A stretch of 64,000 nt of DNA from Oceanobacillus damuensis (GCF_001618145.1 NZ_LQNF01000016.1:1-64000), one strand, 5' to 3'. Shown: positions 45,681-54,622, counted from the stretch's first letter. Numbers and translations: made by a program. Notes: a model not told the origin generated them from the sequence alone.

Positions 45681-46240
45681 TTTGATATAAAATGCGAAGT
45701 AAAATAAGTTACTTCGGCGACCGCTCGGGGAAATACACTGCGCTTTCCACGGGCGGCTGGTGAGCCCCTTCATGCTACGCATTTCAGTGTCTCACCTATG
45801 CCTTGCCTCCCGTTGGAGTCTCCGTGTATTTCCCCGAGCTGGTTAAGTTTGCTGCTACTAAACTGCATCCGTAATAAAAATATAATTATACAGCTTCACC
45901 AGTCCGGGTGAGCGGCGGGCGGTGACTCCTGCGGGAAAAGCACGTGTCCGAAGACCAGAAGAGTGGTTTTCTCTTCGGGGCTGAGGCCGTGCCCGCGGAA
46001 AGCATCCGCCCAGAGCGATCCCGGACGGCAGCAGATGCACATATCTCCTGAAAAAAACCTGAGTTACGTCACAGTTCACATAAACTACAACGAATACAAA
46101 GCAACAAACACTACGAAAAAAACACTCTAAAAAAGCAGCCACATTTTCACCAAAGTCGGCAAGGGGATTATATAAGACATTCTAATGCTTAGCCCTATTA
46201 AATATCTGAACTTATTTAATTGGTATGAAATTGCATCATA
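45681..46240. repeat. Composite hairpin element copy R6 (modules A and B inverted, box E)
   Basis: The left terminal repeat TTTGATATAAAATGCGAAG is at 45681-45699. Module A has the outer stem CTCGGGGAAATACAC (45724-45738) paired with GTGTATTTCCCCGAG (45824-45838) and the inner stem GGTGAG (45759-45764)/CTCACC (45791-45796). Module B pairs GTCCGGG (45902-45908) with CCCGGAC (46020-46026). The right terminal repeat GAGTTACGTCACAG is near 46061-46074 and box E remnants (AAGGGGATTAT, TTGGTATGAA) at 46160-46230. The module order is inverted relative to R4 and R5. The apparent 94-codon minus-strand frame here is spurious. Confidence 0.78.
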
Positions 46241-46321
46241 GATTAATAGGTTTCCCTAAAACAGACCACCATTTATTTTATAGTGGATGATCTGGGAAAA
46301 TACCTCTCCAGTATTTAAATT

Positions 46322-47116
46322 CTAACCAAGCACAACGCGATCATCTTCAAACTGCTCGCCGCGTATCCGCTGGAACTCCTGCAGAAGGCGCTCGACCGTC
46401 AGCTCTTTTTTAGCTTCACCATTTGCCTCAAAAATGATTTGACCTTTATCCATCATAATCAATCTATTGCCAAGGTCCAGTGCCTGCTGCATATTGTGGG
46501 TCACCATCAATGTTGTCAGACCAGATTCCCGCACAACTTTTTCGGTAAGTGACGTAATCAGTTCAGCCCGTGATGGGTCCAACGCAGCGGTATGCTCATC
46601 GAGAAGAAGAATATTTGGTTCGGTAAATGTTGCCATCATTAGGGAAAGCGCCTGTCTTTCTCCACCGGAAAGCAAACCGACTTTGGCAGATAAACGGTCT
46701 TCCAAACCGAGATTAAGTGTTCCTAAGTGTTCACGGAAGATATCCTTCCTTTTTTTTGTAACACCAATCTTTAATTTTCGTTTCTTATCACGTGAATATG
46801 CCATAGCGAGATTTTCTTCTATTGTCATCGATGGTGCCGTTCCTGCCATCGGATCCTGGAAAACACGGCCGATGAATGCAGACCGTTTGTATTCAGGCAA
46901 ATGTACAACTTGTTTTCCATCAATAAGCACATCTCCAACATCTGGCAGGATATTACCGGAAATCACGTTCATCAGGGTCGATTTTCCCGCTCCGTTACTG
47001 CCGATGACTGTTACGAAATCCCCTCGTTCCATTTCCAGGTCAATCCCGTTCAATGCCTTTTTCTCATCAAGGGTACCTTCGTTAAACGTTACAGAAATAT
47101 TAGCGATCTTAAGCAT
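46322..47116 (-). CDS. ABC transporter ATP-binding protein (TrpZ-like)
   Basis: The 264-residue ATPase has Walker A GSNGAGKST at about residue 37, signature LSGGERQAL and Walker B ILLLDEHTAALDPS. Here histidine replaces the usual proline after the Walker B glutamate, a feature of this subfamily. The H-loop is MVTHNMQQALDLG. It energises the importer formed with the permease and binding protein upstream. I start at ATG 47116, after CAGGAGGT; 30 upstream in-frame codons lie inside the permease gene. Overlap with the permease gene is 8 bp. Confidence 0.9.
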   Translation of the reverse strand: MLKIANISVTFNEGTLDEKKALNGIDLEMERGDFVTVIGSNGAGKSTLMNVISGNILPDVGDVLIDGKQVVHLPEYKRSAFIGRVFQDPMAGTAPSMTIEENLAMAYSRDKKRKLKIGVTKKRKDIFREHLGTLNLGLEDRLSAKVGLLSGGERQALSLMMATFTEPNILLLDEHTAALDPSRAELITSLTEKVVRESGLTTLMVTHNMQQALDLGNRLIMMDKGQIIFEANGEAKKELTVERLLQEFQRIRGEQFEDDRVVLG

Positions 47117-48101
47117 GATGATTACCTCCTGACTGAGCACTGAGCTGCTGGCGTTTTTGCAGTCTTCGTTTCTTCTCTTTTCTTGCCTGCAGAATTCTCG
47201 GGCCAACTAAAGCGAAAATAACAATAACCGCAGTGATCATTTTCATATCACCCGTTTCCAGAAAGTCGACACGCAGTGCAAGTGTGACAATGATTCGGTA
47301 GATAATTGCCCCTCCTATAACCGCTAAGGTGGCTCTTGCAATCGTCTTCGTACCGAACAATGCTTCACCGATAATTACAGACGCAAGGCCGACTACAATC
47401 ATACCAATACCCATGTTTACATCGGCAAACCCTCCAAGCTGACCTATCAATGCACCCGAAAGTGCCACAAGACCATTTGATAGACCAACTCCAGCAATGG
47501 TTAAATTATCTGTATTCGCAGAAAGGCTGCGAATCATTTTTTTATTATCCCCAATTGCTCTCAGTGCGAGGCCGACTTCTGTTTTTAAATAATAGTCTGT
47601 AGCCAGTTTAATCAGAAGTGTCACAATGAGCATGATGAGCACAATTCCCCACGTTTTGGGAAATCGGTCCAACCCAAACATCGAAAGCATTCCGTTCAGT
47701 ACTTGATCAATTCCAGTCAAGGACCAAATCGAGTTAAGCTGATCAAACACGGTTGTTTCATGTAGCATAGAAACTGTCGGGGACCCCAATATTCGAAGAT
47801 TGATCGAATAAAGAGCTGTCATCATTAAAATCCCTGAAAGCAGGGCATTTACTTTTCCTTTTGTATGCAATAGTCCAGTGATACATCCTGCCGCAAATCC
47901 AGCAAGCAATGCCAATAGTGTAGCAAAAACTGGCGGAACACCATTTACAATGGAGAGGGAGGCAACTGCCGCCCCCGTTACAAAGCTTCCATCGACTGTC
48001 AAATCAGGAAAATCCAATACACGGAAGGTTAAGTAAACGCCTAAAGCCATAATGGCATAGATTACTCCTGACTCTACAGCACCGAACATTGATATAAACA
48101 T
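47109..48101 (-). CDS. ABC transporter permease (BPD_transp_2, TrpY-like)
   Basis: The 330-residue membrane protein of the branched-chain amino acid/ribose permease type has eight or nine helices. The family phrases are FPDLTVDGSFVTGAAVAS near the N-terminus and GLSNGLVALSGALIGQLGGFADVNMGIG in the second half (first words diagnostic). The basic C-terminus (KEKKRRLQKR) lies inside the cell. It belongs to the same importer as the genes on both sides. In streptococci a similar trio (TrpXYZ) has been linked to aromatic amino acids; here the substrate is unproven. Confidence 0.9.
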   Translation of the reverse strand: MFISMFGAVESGVIYAIMALGVYLTFRVLDFPDLTVDGSFVTGAAVASLSIVNGVPPVFATLLALLAGFAAGCITGLLHTKGKVNALLSGILMMTALYSINLRILGSPTVSMLHETTVFDQLNSIWSLTGIDQVLNGMLSMFGLDRFPKTWGIVLIMLIVTLLIKLATDYYLKTEVGLALRAIGDNKKMIRSLSANTDNLTIAGVGLSNGLVALSGALIGQLGGFADVNMGIGMIVVGLASVIIGEALFGTKTIARATLAVIGGAIIYRIIVTLALRVDFLETGDMKMITAVIVIFALVGPRILQARKEKKRRLQKRQQLSAQSGGNHHA

Positions 48102-48251
48102 AATTCTTTTCCTCCCGCTACGTCTTTGTTATGTGTGCAAAGCGATTAACTTGATCAGAAAACTTGGCAACTGCCTATAGGCTTTGGACGAATGCCTTAG
48201 TTGCACTTATGCTAGCAGGAAAGTTTACGCTTTCTTACCTGCTAAATGAAA

Positions 48252-48275
48252 GGAGCCAGATGAATACCTGGCTCC
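48252..48275 (-). terminator. Leaky intra-operon terminator after the binding-protein gene
   Basis: GGAGCCAG (48252-48259) pairs with CTGGCTCC (48268-48275). On the minus strand it is followed by TTTCATTT and lies between the binding-protein and permease genes, which would favour binding-protein expression. Confidence 0.65.
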
Positions 48276-48286
48276 AGTAAAATCTA

Positions 48287-49270
48287 TTACTCTACGAATT
48301 GTGCCATTTCGTCCCATTCTGTATTCCATTCAATTCCTTGTTCTTCTGCAGCTTGCTTGTTAATGAACAATTGAATTTCAGGCGGATATTCTGCAGGGAT
48401 ATCGCTTGGAGATTTTTCCCCAGTCAGGATTTCTGCTGCCATCTCTCCTGTACGGTATCCGATGGTATGGTAATCAATGCCAAATGTAGCAAATCCCCCA
48501 CCAGCGAGTGAATCAGGCTCACCTACGATCAGTGGAATGTCCTGATCATTTGCAACTCCAATGACACTATCCAAAGCAGATACCACTGTATTGTCTGTGA
48601 TAATGTAAAAAACATCTGCATCTCCAACTAGTGTGGTTGCTGCTTGTTGCACTTCAGCTGCGTTGGCAACCGTACGTTCAACAACTTCGAGACCCTTGTC
48701 TTCCGCTGCTGCTTTTACCGCTTCCACTTGATTGACGGAGTTCTGTTCACCTGCATTGTATACCATTCCAATTGATGCGCCTTCAAAGTAATTGCCAATG
48801 AATTCAACTGTTGCGTCAATTTGTTCCGGATGTAAATCAACTACCCCTGTAATATTTTCCCCAGCTTCATCCATGGATGGAACTAGCCCTACATCGACAG
48901 CATCTGTAACAGATGTGAAAACAATCGGAATATCACTTGTAGCCTGCAGTGCACCAAGCGCACTTGGTGTTGAATTGGCAAAAATTAAATCGACATCATC
49001 TGCAACAAAGCCATCTGAAATCGGTTTTACATTGTTCTGGTCATTTTGTGCACTTTGAAAATCGTACTCCACTTCAAGTCCGGCATCTGCCAAAGCATCC
49101 TTAAATCCCTCGTAGGCCGCATCAAGTGAAGGATGTTCCACTATTTGTGTAGCGCCAACTTTATATGTATTCTCACCTTCCGAAGATGATCCCTCGGTAT
49201 CATTATCAGCTCCGCAAGCAGCTAAGCTAATGACTGCAATAATCATTCCCAGCATTAATATTTTTTTCAT
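48287..49270 (-). CDS. ABC transporter substrate-binding lipoprotein (TrpX-like, ABC_sub_bind)
   Basis: The 327-residue lipoprotein has a signal ending in VISLAAC and a short acidic linker, then a two-lobed periplasmic-binding fold of the PF04392 type. Marks are VGATQIVEHPSLDAAYEGF at the start of the domain, NQNNVKPISDGFVADDVDLIFANSTPSA (first words) and the hinge IGMVYNAGEQNSVNQV. It feeds the permease and ATPase encoded next. No T-box or other amino-acid riboswitch is visible upstream, so the ligand cannot be inferred from regulation. Confidence 0.9.
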   Translation of the reverse strand: MKKILMLGMIIAVISLAACGADNDTEGSSSEGENTYKVGATQIVEHPSLDAAYEGFKDALADAGLEVEYDFQSAQNDQNNVKPISDGFVADDVDLIFANSTPSALGALQATSDIPIVFTSVTDAVDVGLVPSMDEAGENITGVVDLHPEQIDATVEFIGNYFEGASIGMVYNAGEQNSVNQVEAVKAAAEDKGLEVVERTVANAAEVQQAATTLVGDADVFYIITDNTVVSALDSVIGVANDQDIPLIVGEPDSLAGGGFATFGIDYHTIGYRTGEMAAEILTGEKSPSDIPAEYPPEIQLFINKQAAEEQGIEWNTEWDEMAQFVE

Positions 49271-49434
49271 ATTATTCTCCCCCTACCGACGATTGTCGTT
49301 TTCCAAATATTTAAACGTGATTATATCATACTATTTATTCATTTGCGATAACTTTTTCTTCGTCTGGAAAAGGATATTTTACCCATAATTTTGAGTAAGC
49401 GCTATCATATATTGCTATATATAGAATTAAAGAA

Positions 49435-49461
49435 GAGATGGCCCATTACAAGAGCCATCTC
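49435..49461 (-). terminator. Terminator of the MBL hydrolase gene
   Basis: GAGATGGC (49435-49442) pairs with GCCATCTC (49454-49461), 8 bases after the stop on the minus strand. The T-run is modest (TTCTTTAATTC). Confidence 0.65.
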
Positions 49462-49468
49462 CAACATG

Positions 49469-50314
49469 TTAATTGTTCTCTTTATTCTGTTCTACATATT
49501 TTCCATGATCTGGTACAGCAATTTCTTTAAAGTTAGTTGTCAGTCTTTGGAGACCTTCAGATAAATCTTCTCCGCTCATAGGCCTTCCATGTCCGGTTAT
49601 TGCAGTCGTTGGATTCAACCCTGCAAGTTTTGCAACAGAACATTCAGAAGCCTCCCAGTCCGGTGTAAAGTAACGAGGTGGCCCATTAACTTCTTCCGTT
49701 TGCATCATTACCTTCCATAACTCATCCTGCTTCACGGTGATAAATGCATCTCCAGCTATAAGGAGCTTATCCGTTTTGCGTAAGAGGGATACATGACCAG
49801 GAGTGTGTCCAGGTGTATGAAGCCATTCCCAATCAGGCAAACCGGGCACCGTCCCATCTTCAGGGAATGCCGAAATGTTACCTTTCAAATTGATTGGCTC
49901 CTCCGGGAAAAACTCTGAAATTTTTGCAACCATGCCACCTTCAACACTCGGGTCCGGATCTGGATAGCTTTTTTCTCCGGTTAAAAATGGAAGCTCCAAT
50001 GGATGGGCAAAAACAGGAATATTCCATTTTTCAACAAGCTCTTCAGCAGCACCGACGTGATCGAAATGACCATGTGTCAGAATCAGTGCTTTCGGCTTTG
50101 CATTTTCTCCGTATAATTTTTCCGCCTGATCGATTATTCTTTTGGCCGACTTAGGCATTCCTGCGTCAACTAGCACCCAGTTATCTGCATTTCCTACAAA
50201 GCAGAGATTCACAATCTGATTTGTAAAACAATGCACGTCCTCAGCCACTTGATGAAGGTTCCCGCTTTCAACTGAAGTCATTGGCATGTACTTATCAAGA
50301 TTTTCATTTGCCAT
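49469..50314 (-). CDS. MBL-fold metallo-hydrolase
   Basis: The 281-residue protein has the zinc-binding signature THGHFDHVG at about residues 79-87 (HxHxDH), the later ligands in HTPGHTPGHVSLL and the aspartate in IAGDAFI. This is the general metallo-beta-lactamase fold seen in glyoxalase II-like and lactonase-like enzymes. The substrate is unknown. An acidic, Asp/Pro-rich loop (SYPDPDPSVEGG) is a local oddity. A ribosome site GGAGG precedes the ATG. Monocistronic. Confidence 0.88.
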   Translation of the reverse strand: MANENLDKYMPMTSVESGNLHQVAEDVHCFTNQIVNLCFVGNADNWVLVDAGMPKSAKRIIDQAEKLYGENAKPKALILTHGHFDHVGAAEELVEKWNIPVFAHPLELPFLTGEKSYPDPDPSVEGGMVAKISEFFPEEPINLKGNISAFPEDGTVPGLPDWEWLHTPGHTPGHVSLLRKTDKLLIAGDAFITVKQDELWKVMMQTEEVNGPPRYFTPDWEASECSVAKLAGLNPTTAITGHGRPMSGEDLSEGLQRLTTNFKEIAVPDHGKYVEQNKENN

Positions 50315-50500
50315 TCAGTAATTCCCTCCTATTCTATTTGTTATATTAATATTTTCCCCTGTATAACAGTAATTAATCTAATCCAAAAGTCCTGGGTGTT
50401 AGATATTATTTATAATATTCTTTAATTTCATAGCGGAATATTTGCTATACTTAATTTACCAGAAGTGGATGTGAAAGCATTATTCAGTCGTTAATGAAGG

Positions 50501-50549
50501 ATAAAAATAACCTGCCATTACTTTAAATGATCTGGCGGGTTATTTTTAT
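50501..50549 (-). terminator. Terminator overlapping the DUF421 stop codon
   Basis: ATAAAAATAACCTGCCA (50501-50517) pairs with TGGCGGGTTATTTTTAT (50533-50549) with one bulge. The right arm lies within the last codons of the minus-strand gene. Confidence 0.8.
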
Positions 50550-51153
50550 GCCTGTTCCGCTTCACTTCACTGAATATGTTTTCCTGTTCATTGGCAGGAA
50601 GCGATTCACTATCCAGTTTACGCAAGGCCTCGCCAAGGCGGGCTTGATCTGCCCGTAACGCTGCAATCAGTTCACTAATTTCCTGAAACTCTTTTTTTGT
50701 TACCGGCTGTACTTCTTGTTTTAACAAATAACCTATCTGACCGTTTGGCTCCAGTGTAGCCCATTCTAGATCACTGATTCGGGAAATACCTTGCTGTCTG
50801 AGATTCATTTCCAGCTGATCGACAGTCAGTCTTCTTTTCTTCAGATTATTGACCTGAAGTGTCCCATTTTCAACTAATACTTCTGATTTCCCTGTCAGTA
50901 TACTTTCAAAAAAATCGCCCTTTATTTGAATGTATTCCATTAAGATTAACGTTAAAATCAGAATAAGCCCCACAGCGATCGTCATCCATACGCTTTTACC
51001 TGCCAACGGTTGTATTAATAATGAACCGATACCAATCATAATTACCGTTTGAGACAGAGTCATTTGTGATATGGACTTTCTCCCTGCCAGTCTAAGAAGA
51101 AATGTCCCAGCCAGTACAATCAGGATTGCCTTCCATATCCAGTCAAATTCCAT
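50518..51153 (-). CDS. DUF421 membrane protein (YetF/YrbG/YdfS type)
   Basis: The 211-residue protein has three N-terminal membrane helices (about residues 7-26, 36-55 and 60-80), followed by the cytosolic DUF421 domain. Typical words are LRLAGRKSISQMTLSQTVIMI near residue 20 and VLVENGTLQVNNLKKRRLTVDQLEMNLRQQGI (first part diagnostic). Proteins of this family in B. subtilis are linked to spore lipid or membrane functions; no enzymatic activity is known. I start at ATG 51153 after AAAGGGGGA; 31 upstream codons are not conserved-looking. A polar C-terminal tail of about 35 residues follows. Confidence 0.85.
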   Translation of the reverse strand: MEFDWIWKAILIVLAGTFLLRLAGRKSISQMTLSQTVIMIGIGSLLIQPLAGKSVWMTIAVGLILILTLILMEYIQIKGDFFESILTGKSEVLVENGTLQVNNLKKRRLTVDQLEMNLRQQGISRISDLEWATLEPNGQIGYLLKQEVQPVTKKEFQEISELIAALRADQARLGEALRKLDSESLPANEQENIFSEVKRNRHKNNPPDHLK

Positions 51154-51273
51154 TGTAATCCCCCTTTGAAGCATATTATTACTGATTAGTTTTACAATAA
51201 AGGGATTTTTTATTCTCACACTGGCTTTCGACTTACATAGGTGCACCCTGGCAAACCAGATTGCACTTTTAAT

Positions 51274-53169
51274 TTATGAGGTTTTCAACTGTTCCTCTGA
51301 ATTTTTTTCACCAAATACATACACCTTTTCCACGTATATTTGATGCCACAGCATGAACATGAGAACTGTCCATATTTTCCTTGAATGGTCTCTTTTCCCC
51401 GCTTTATTGTTTTCAAGCAAGTCAAGTACGACAGATTTTTGCAAAATATGATCTGTTTCACTGGCAATAATCAGGTCCTTAGCCCATGTATAAAGGCTTC
51501 CTCTCAGCCAATGCTTGATCGGAACGGGAAATCCAAGTTTTTTCCGATTCAGAACCTGCTCTGGTACAAAACCATGTGCAGCCTTTCGAAGTATCGATTT
51601 GGTTGTGCCATCTGCAATTTTATATTCGACGGGAATCCTGCTTGCGAGATCATACACCTCCATATCAAGGAAAGGCACCCGCAGTTCAAGGGAATTGGCC
51701 ATTGTCATTTTATCGGCTTTTAATAAAATATCTCCAGTCAGCCATGTATGCATGTCAATATACTGCATCTGTTCGACAGGATGATTATTTTTGACTTGCT
51801 GATACATTGCCGCGGTAAGTGATTGATACGTATAGGCATGGCTGTAATTTTTCAATAGATTCATTTTTTGGTTCTCCTCAAACATCTTTGCATTTCCAAT
51901 ATACCTTTCACTCAATGGGGTAGTGCCTCTCTCGAGAAAGCTTTTTCCTTTCATCCCTTCAGGTAAACCAGCTGCAAATCGATTGATCGCCTTAAGCAGC
52001 CATGTTGGCATTTTGTTAAAACATCTCAAATGCTGCGGTTCACGATAAATATTATATCCCCCAAATAACTCATCAGCACCTTCTCCGGACAGTACTACCT
52101 TTACATGCTTCCTCGCCTCTTTCGCAACGAAGTAGAGTGGAACACATGATGGGTCGGCCAATGGATCGTCCATATGCCACATGATTTCGGGAAGGCTCCC
52201 CACGAACTCCTCCGGGGTGATAATCTTTGATATATTTTCCACGTTAAGTTCGTCAGCACTTTTTTTGGCTATATCAATTTCGGAGTAGCCATGTTCTTCA
52301 AATCCTACAGAGAATGTTTTAATATTGGGTTGGAATTGCTTTGCCATGGACACGATTAATGTGGAATCAATCCCCCCGGAGAGAAACGATCCTACAGGTA
52401 CGTCACTTTGCAGATGCAGTTTTACCGATTCAAGCATCACTTCTCTGACCCGTTTAATGATCTGACTTTCACTGCCAAATACAGCATTGAATTTCGCATG
52501 AAAATATGGCAGGGGTTTGACCGGTTCTCCCCATTCTTTCACAAAGTAATGTCCTGCAGGCAATTTTCTTACTGTTTCTGTCATCGTTAGTGGCTCTGGT
52601 ACATATTGAAACGACATGTAATGCTGAACAGCTGCCAAATTGACAGATTCCATATGGCTTAAGCAGGAAATGCTTTTCTTTTCCGAGGCAAAAATCATTT
52701 CATGTTCACTTTCCATATAATAAAATGGTTTGATTCCAAAAGGATCGCGCACTCCGTACAGTTTTCTTTCCTTTACATCCCAGATAACGATGGAAAACAT
52801 ACCTCTTAGAACGGAAAAAGCATGTATGCCTTTAGCTAAAAACAGATTGGCTGCCACTTCGGTATCTGAATTCGTATGGAATGTATAACCTTCTTCCACC
52901 AATTGTTCTCTAAGTTTTACGTAATTATAAATCTCACCATTAAACACCATTTTGTAGCGGCCTCCACCGAAATGAAATGGCTGATGTCCCCCATCGATAT
53001 CTATGATGCTTAACCTCCGGAAGGCGAACGATAAGTGTGGATCTTGATAGAAACCCATGTCATCCGGTCCTCGATGCTTTATTAAATCATTCGCTTCCCC
53101 AATGGCCTTTACATGTTCCTCATTAAATTTAGCATCTTCATTCAGCAATACTCCTATAAATCCACACAT
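51274..53169 (-). CDS. asnB: Asparagine synthetase B, glutamine-hydrolysing
   Basis: The 631-residue enzyme makes asparagine from aspartate, ATP and glutamine. The N-terminal glutaminase domain begins MCGFIGV, so C2 is the nucleophile after removal of Met1, and contains RRLSIID and FNGEIYNY. The synthetase domain has the PP-loop SGGIDST near residue 260 and LSGEGADELFGGY. The length is normal for the AsnB/AsnO group of Bacillus. The real start is 53169 (GGAAGGTGACA upstream); five in-frame codons precede it. It lies 20 bp after the anti-sigma gene on the same strand, so read-through is possible. Confidence 0.92.
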   Translation of the reverse strand: MCGFIGVLLNEDAKFNEEHVKAIGEANDLIKHRGPDDMGFYQDPHLSFAFRRLSIIDIDGGHQPFHFGGGRYKMVFNGEIYNYVKLREQLVEEGYTFHTNSDTEVAANLFLAKGIHAFSVLRGMFSIVIWDVKERKLYGVRDPFGIKPFYYMESEHEMIFASEKKSISCLSHMESVNLAAVQHYMSFQYVPEPLTMTETVRKLPAGHYFVKEWGEPVKPLPYFHAKFNAVFGSESQIIKRVREVMLESVKLHLQSDVPVGSFLSGGIDSTLIVSMAKQFQPNIKTFSVGFEEHGYSEIDIAKKSADELNVENISKIITPEEFVGSLPEIMWHMDDPLADPSCVPLYFVAKEARKHVKVVLSGEGADELFGGYNIYREPQHLRCFNKMPTWLLKAINRFAAGLPEGMKGKSFLERGTTPLSERYIGNAKMFEENQKMNLLKNYSHAYTYQSLTAAMYQQVKNNHPVEQMQYIDMHTWLTGDILLKADKMTMANSLELRVPFLDMEVYDLASRIPVEYKIADGTTKSILRKAAHGFVPEQVLNRKKLGFPVPIKHWLRGSLYTWAKDLIIASETDHILQKSVVLDLLENNKAGKRDHSRKIWTVLMFMLWHQIYVEKVYVFGEKNSEEQLKTS

Positions 53170-53189
53170 AGTGTCACCTTCCATTTTAA

Positions 53190-53975
53190 TTAGTTAACTA
53201 CTTGAAAGCTTTCCAGCATATAATGAAACCTCGCTCCATGTCCTTCTTCCGCCTCGACAAAATATACTAGTTTGATAATGAATACGCTCCCATCATCCTC
53301 GTCCGTCACATAATATCGATGGATGGGCGTATCCCACTGGTAGCCAAATTTCCCAAACTCGTTTGTGTATTCTAGTCCCATTGCCTGGACCATCTCAGCC
53401 TCAATTGGCTCTGTAGTACGCTCCTCCATGTATAATTCCATTTCTTCATCGTTTTCAATTCGTTCGATAATATTTGCAATCGCTTCTTCCGTTGTTGTAT
53501 TCTCTACATGGGTTATTTCCATATACACCTCTGGATACTCGTCACCAAACGGTTCGATTGTCTCGATACGATCAGCCGTTTCTCCTTCCACCATTTTGTA
53601 CCGATCTTGGTCAATATAGATGACATAGCGCAGTTCTTCGTTTGTTTCCAATTGGACATTCGTATCTTCCTTTTGGCCCTCCAAGTCGATTTCTTCTTCT
53701 TTTTCTCCAATAAATATGTCCTTTAAATTTTGGATCATTGCCTGCCCTGTATCTGTCATTGCTCCAAAAAGCAGAAACGCAATGATAGCTGCACTCAATC
53801 CGGCAATAGCAAGTCCCCTTCCTTGATTCTTTCTCTTATACGCTCTTTTATTGTATGTCAGTGCGTCCAGTTCATTGCTTATCTTATTCCACGTTTCTTG
53901 CTTTCGTTCGACGGCAGCCTCTGTCTGTTTGTTTAATAGTTGTTTTATTTGTTTATCTAAATTATCATTCCTCAT
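53190..53975 (-). CDS. Putative anti-sigma factor, single-pass membrane protein
   Basis: The 261-residue protein has an N-terminal cytosolic part of about 50 residues rich in K, Q and E, and one membrane helix at about 54-74. An acidic extracytoplasmic domain carries repeated YVIYIDQDRYKM / FGYQWDTPIHRYYV-like strands, as in DUF4367-like sensor domains. It overlaps the ECF sigma gene by 11 bp, the usual arrangement for a regulator that holds the sigma factor at the membrane. I start at ATG 53975 (GGGGGTG upstream). The signal it senses is unknown. Confidence 0.75.
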   Translation of the reverse strand: MRNDNLDKQIKQLLNKQTEAAVERKQETWNKISNELDALTYNKRAYKRKNQGRGLAIAGLSAAIIAFLLFGAMTDTGQAMIQNLKDIFIGEKEEEIDLEGQKEDTNVQLETNEELRYVIYIDQDRYKMVEGETADRIETIEPFGDEYPEVYMEITHVENTTTEEAIANIIERIENDEEMELYMEERTTEPIEAEMVQAMGLEYTNEFGKFGYQWDTPIHRYYVTDEDDGSVFIIKLVYFVEAEEGHGARFHYMLESFQVVN

Positions 53976-54501
53976 CTGCAACACCCCCTATAAATGCCTT
54001 TAGCTGTTGTCTTGCTTTATATAATCTTGATTTTACGGTGTTCACATTCAGGTCAAGCACATGGGAAATGTCTTTCTCTGAGAAGCCATTTAAATATTTC
54101 AATACAACGACAGTGCGATGATGATCATTTAGCTGCTCCATAGCTGCCTCACGCACTTCATAATTTTTCTCTTCTTCCATCTGGTTACGTAGATGATCAA
54201 GTAATTGCTCACTTTCAACACTTATCCCTTCTTTGGATCTTTTCTTCATATATCTTCTGCTTTCATTCATTAATATCTGGTAAAACCAAGGCCGAAATGG
54301 CTTCGTAATATCATAGGAATCAATGTTTTTATAAACCTTGATAAATGTTTCCTGCACAATATCCGATGCATCGCTGCTATTCCTCGTAATAGCATAGGCT
54401 GTTCGCAATGAATAGTCGGCATAGATTTCGTACAGCTTCTTAAAGGCCTGCTGATTCCCCTTTTTTATCTTCCTAATAAGTTTTCTTTCCGGATCAGCCA
54501 A
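53965..54501 (-). CDS. ECF-type RNA polymerase sigma factor
   Basis: The 178-residue sigma factor has region 2 (FKKLYEIYADYSLRTAYAITRNSSDASDIVQETFIKVY, with the DIVQETF motif at about residues 47-53) and region 4 (VVVLKYLNGFSEKDISHVLDLNVNTVKSRLYKARQ, a helix-turn-helix). It probably switches on a small envelope or stress regulon together with its membrane anti-sigma factor. The start is TTG after AGGGGGT. Upstream, AAAACTTTT near 54556 recalls an ECF -35 element, but no matching CGTC-type -10 is evident. Confidence 0.88.
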   Translation of the reverse strand: MADPERKLIRKIKKGNQQAFKKLYEIYADYSLRTAYAITRNSSDASDIVQETFIKVYKNIDSYDITKPFRPWFYQILMNESRRYMKKRSKEGISVESEQLLDHLRNQMEEEKNYEVREAAMEQLNDHHRTVVVLKYLNGFSEKDISHVLDLNVNTVKSRLYKARQQLKAFIGGVADEE

Positions 54502-54579
54502 CAGTATTACCCCCTTCGCAAAACGCTCTATACTATATATACCTTTTCCATACTCGAAAAGTTTTCAATTAAAATAAAA

Positions 54580-54615
54580 AAGTACCGAATAAGAAATTCA
54601 TCCTATCCGGTACTT
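54580..54615 (-). terminator. Terminator of the parM-parR operon
   Basis: AAGTACCGAATA (54580-54591) pairs with TATCCGGTACTT (54604-54615) with one mismatch. On the minus strand it is followed by TTTTTATTTT. Confidence 0.8.
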
Positions 54616-54622
54616 ACTATGT

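Noticed and set aside
46467-47132. Plus-strand frame of 221 codons
   Set aside because: It is the antisense shadow of the ABC ATPase gene, which has clear Walker motifs on the minus strand.
49271-49434. T-box or other amino-acid riboswitch before the TrpX-like gene
   Set aside because: No T-box sequence, specifier loop or antiterminator is seen in the leader.
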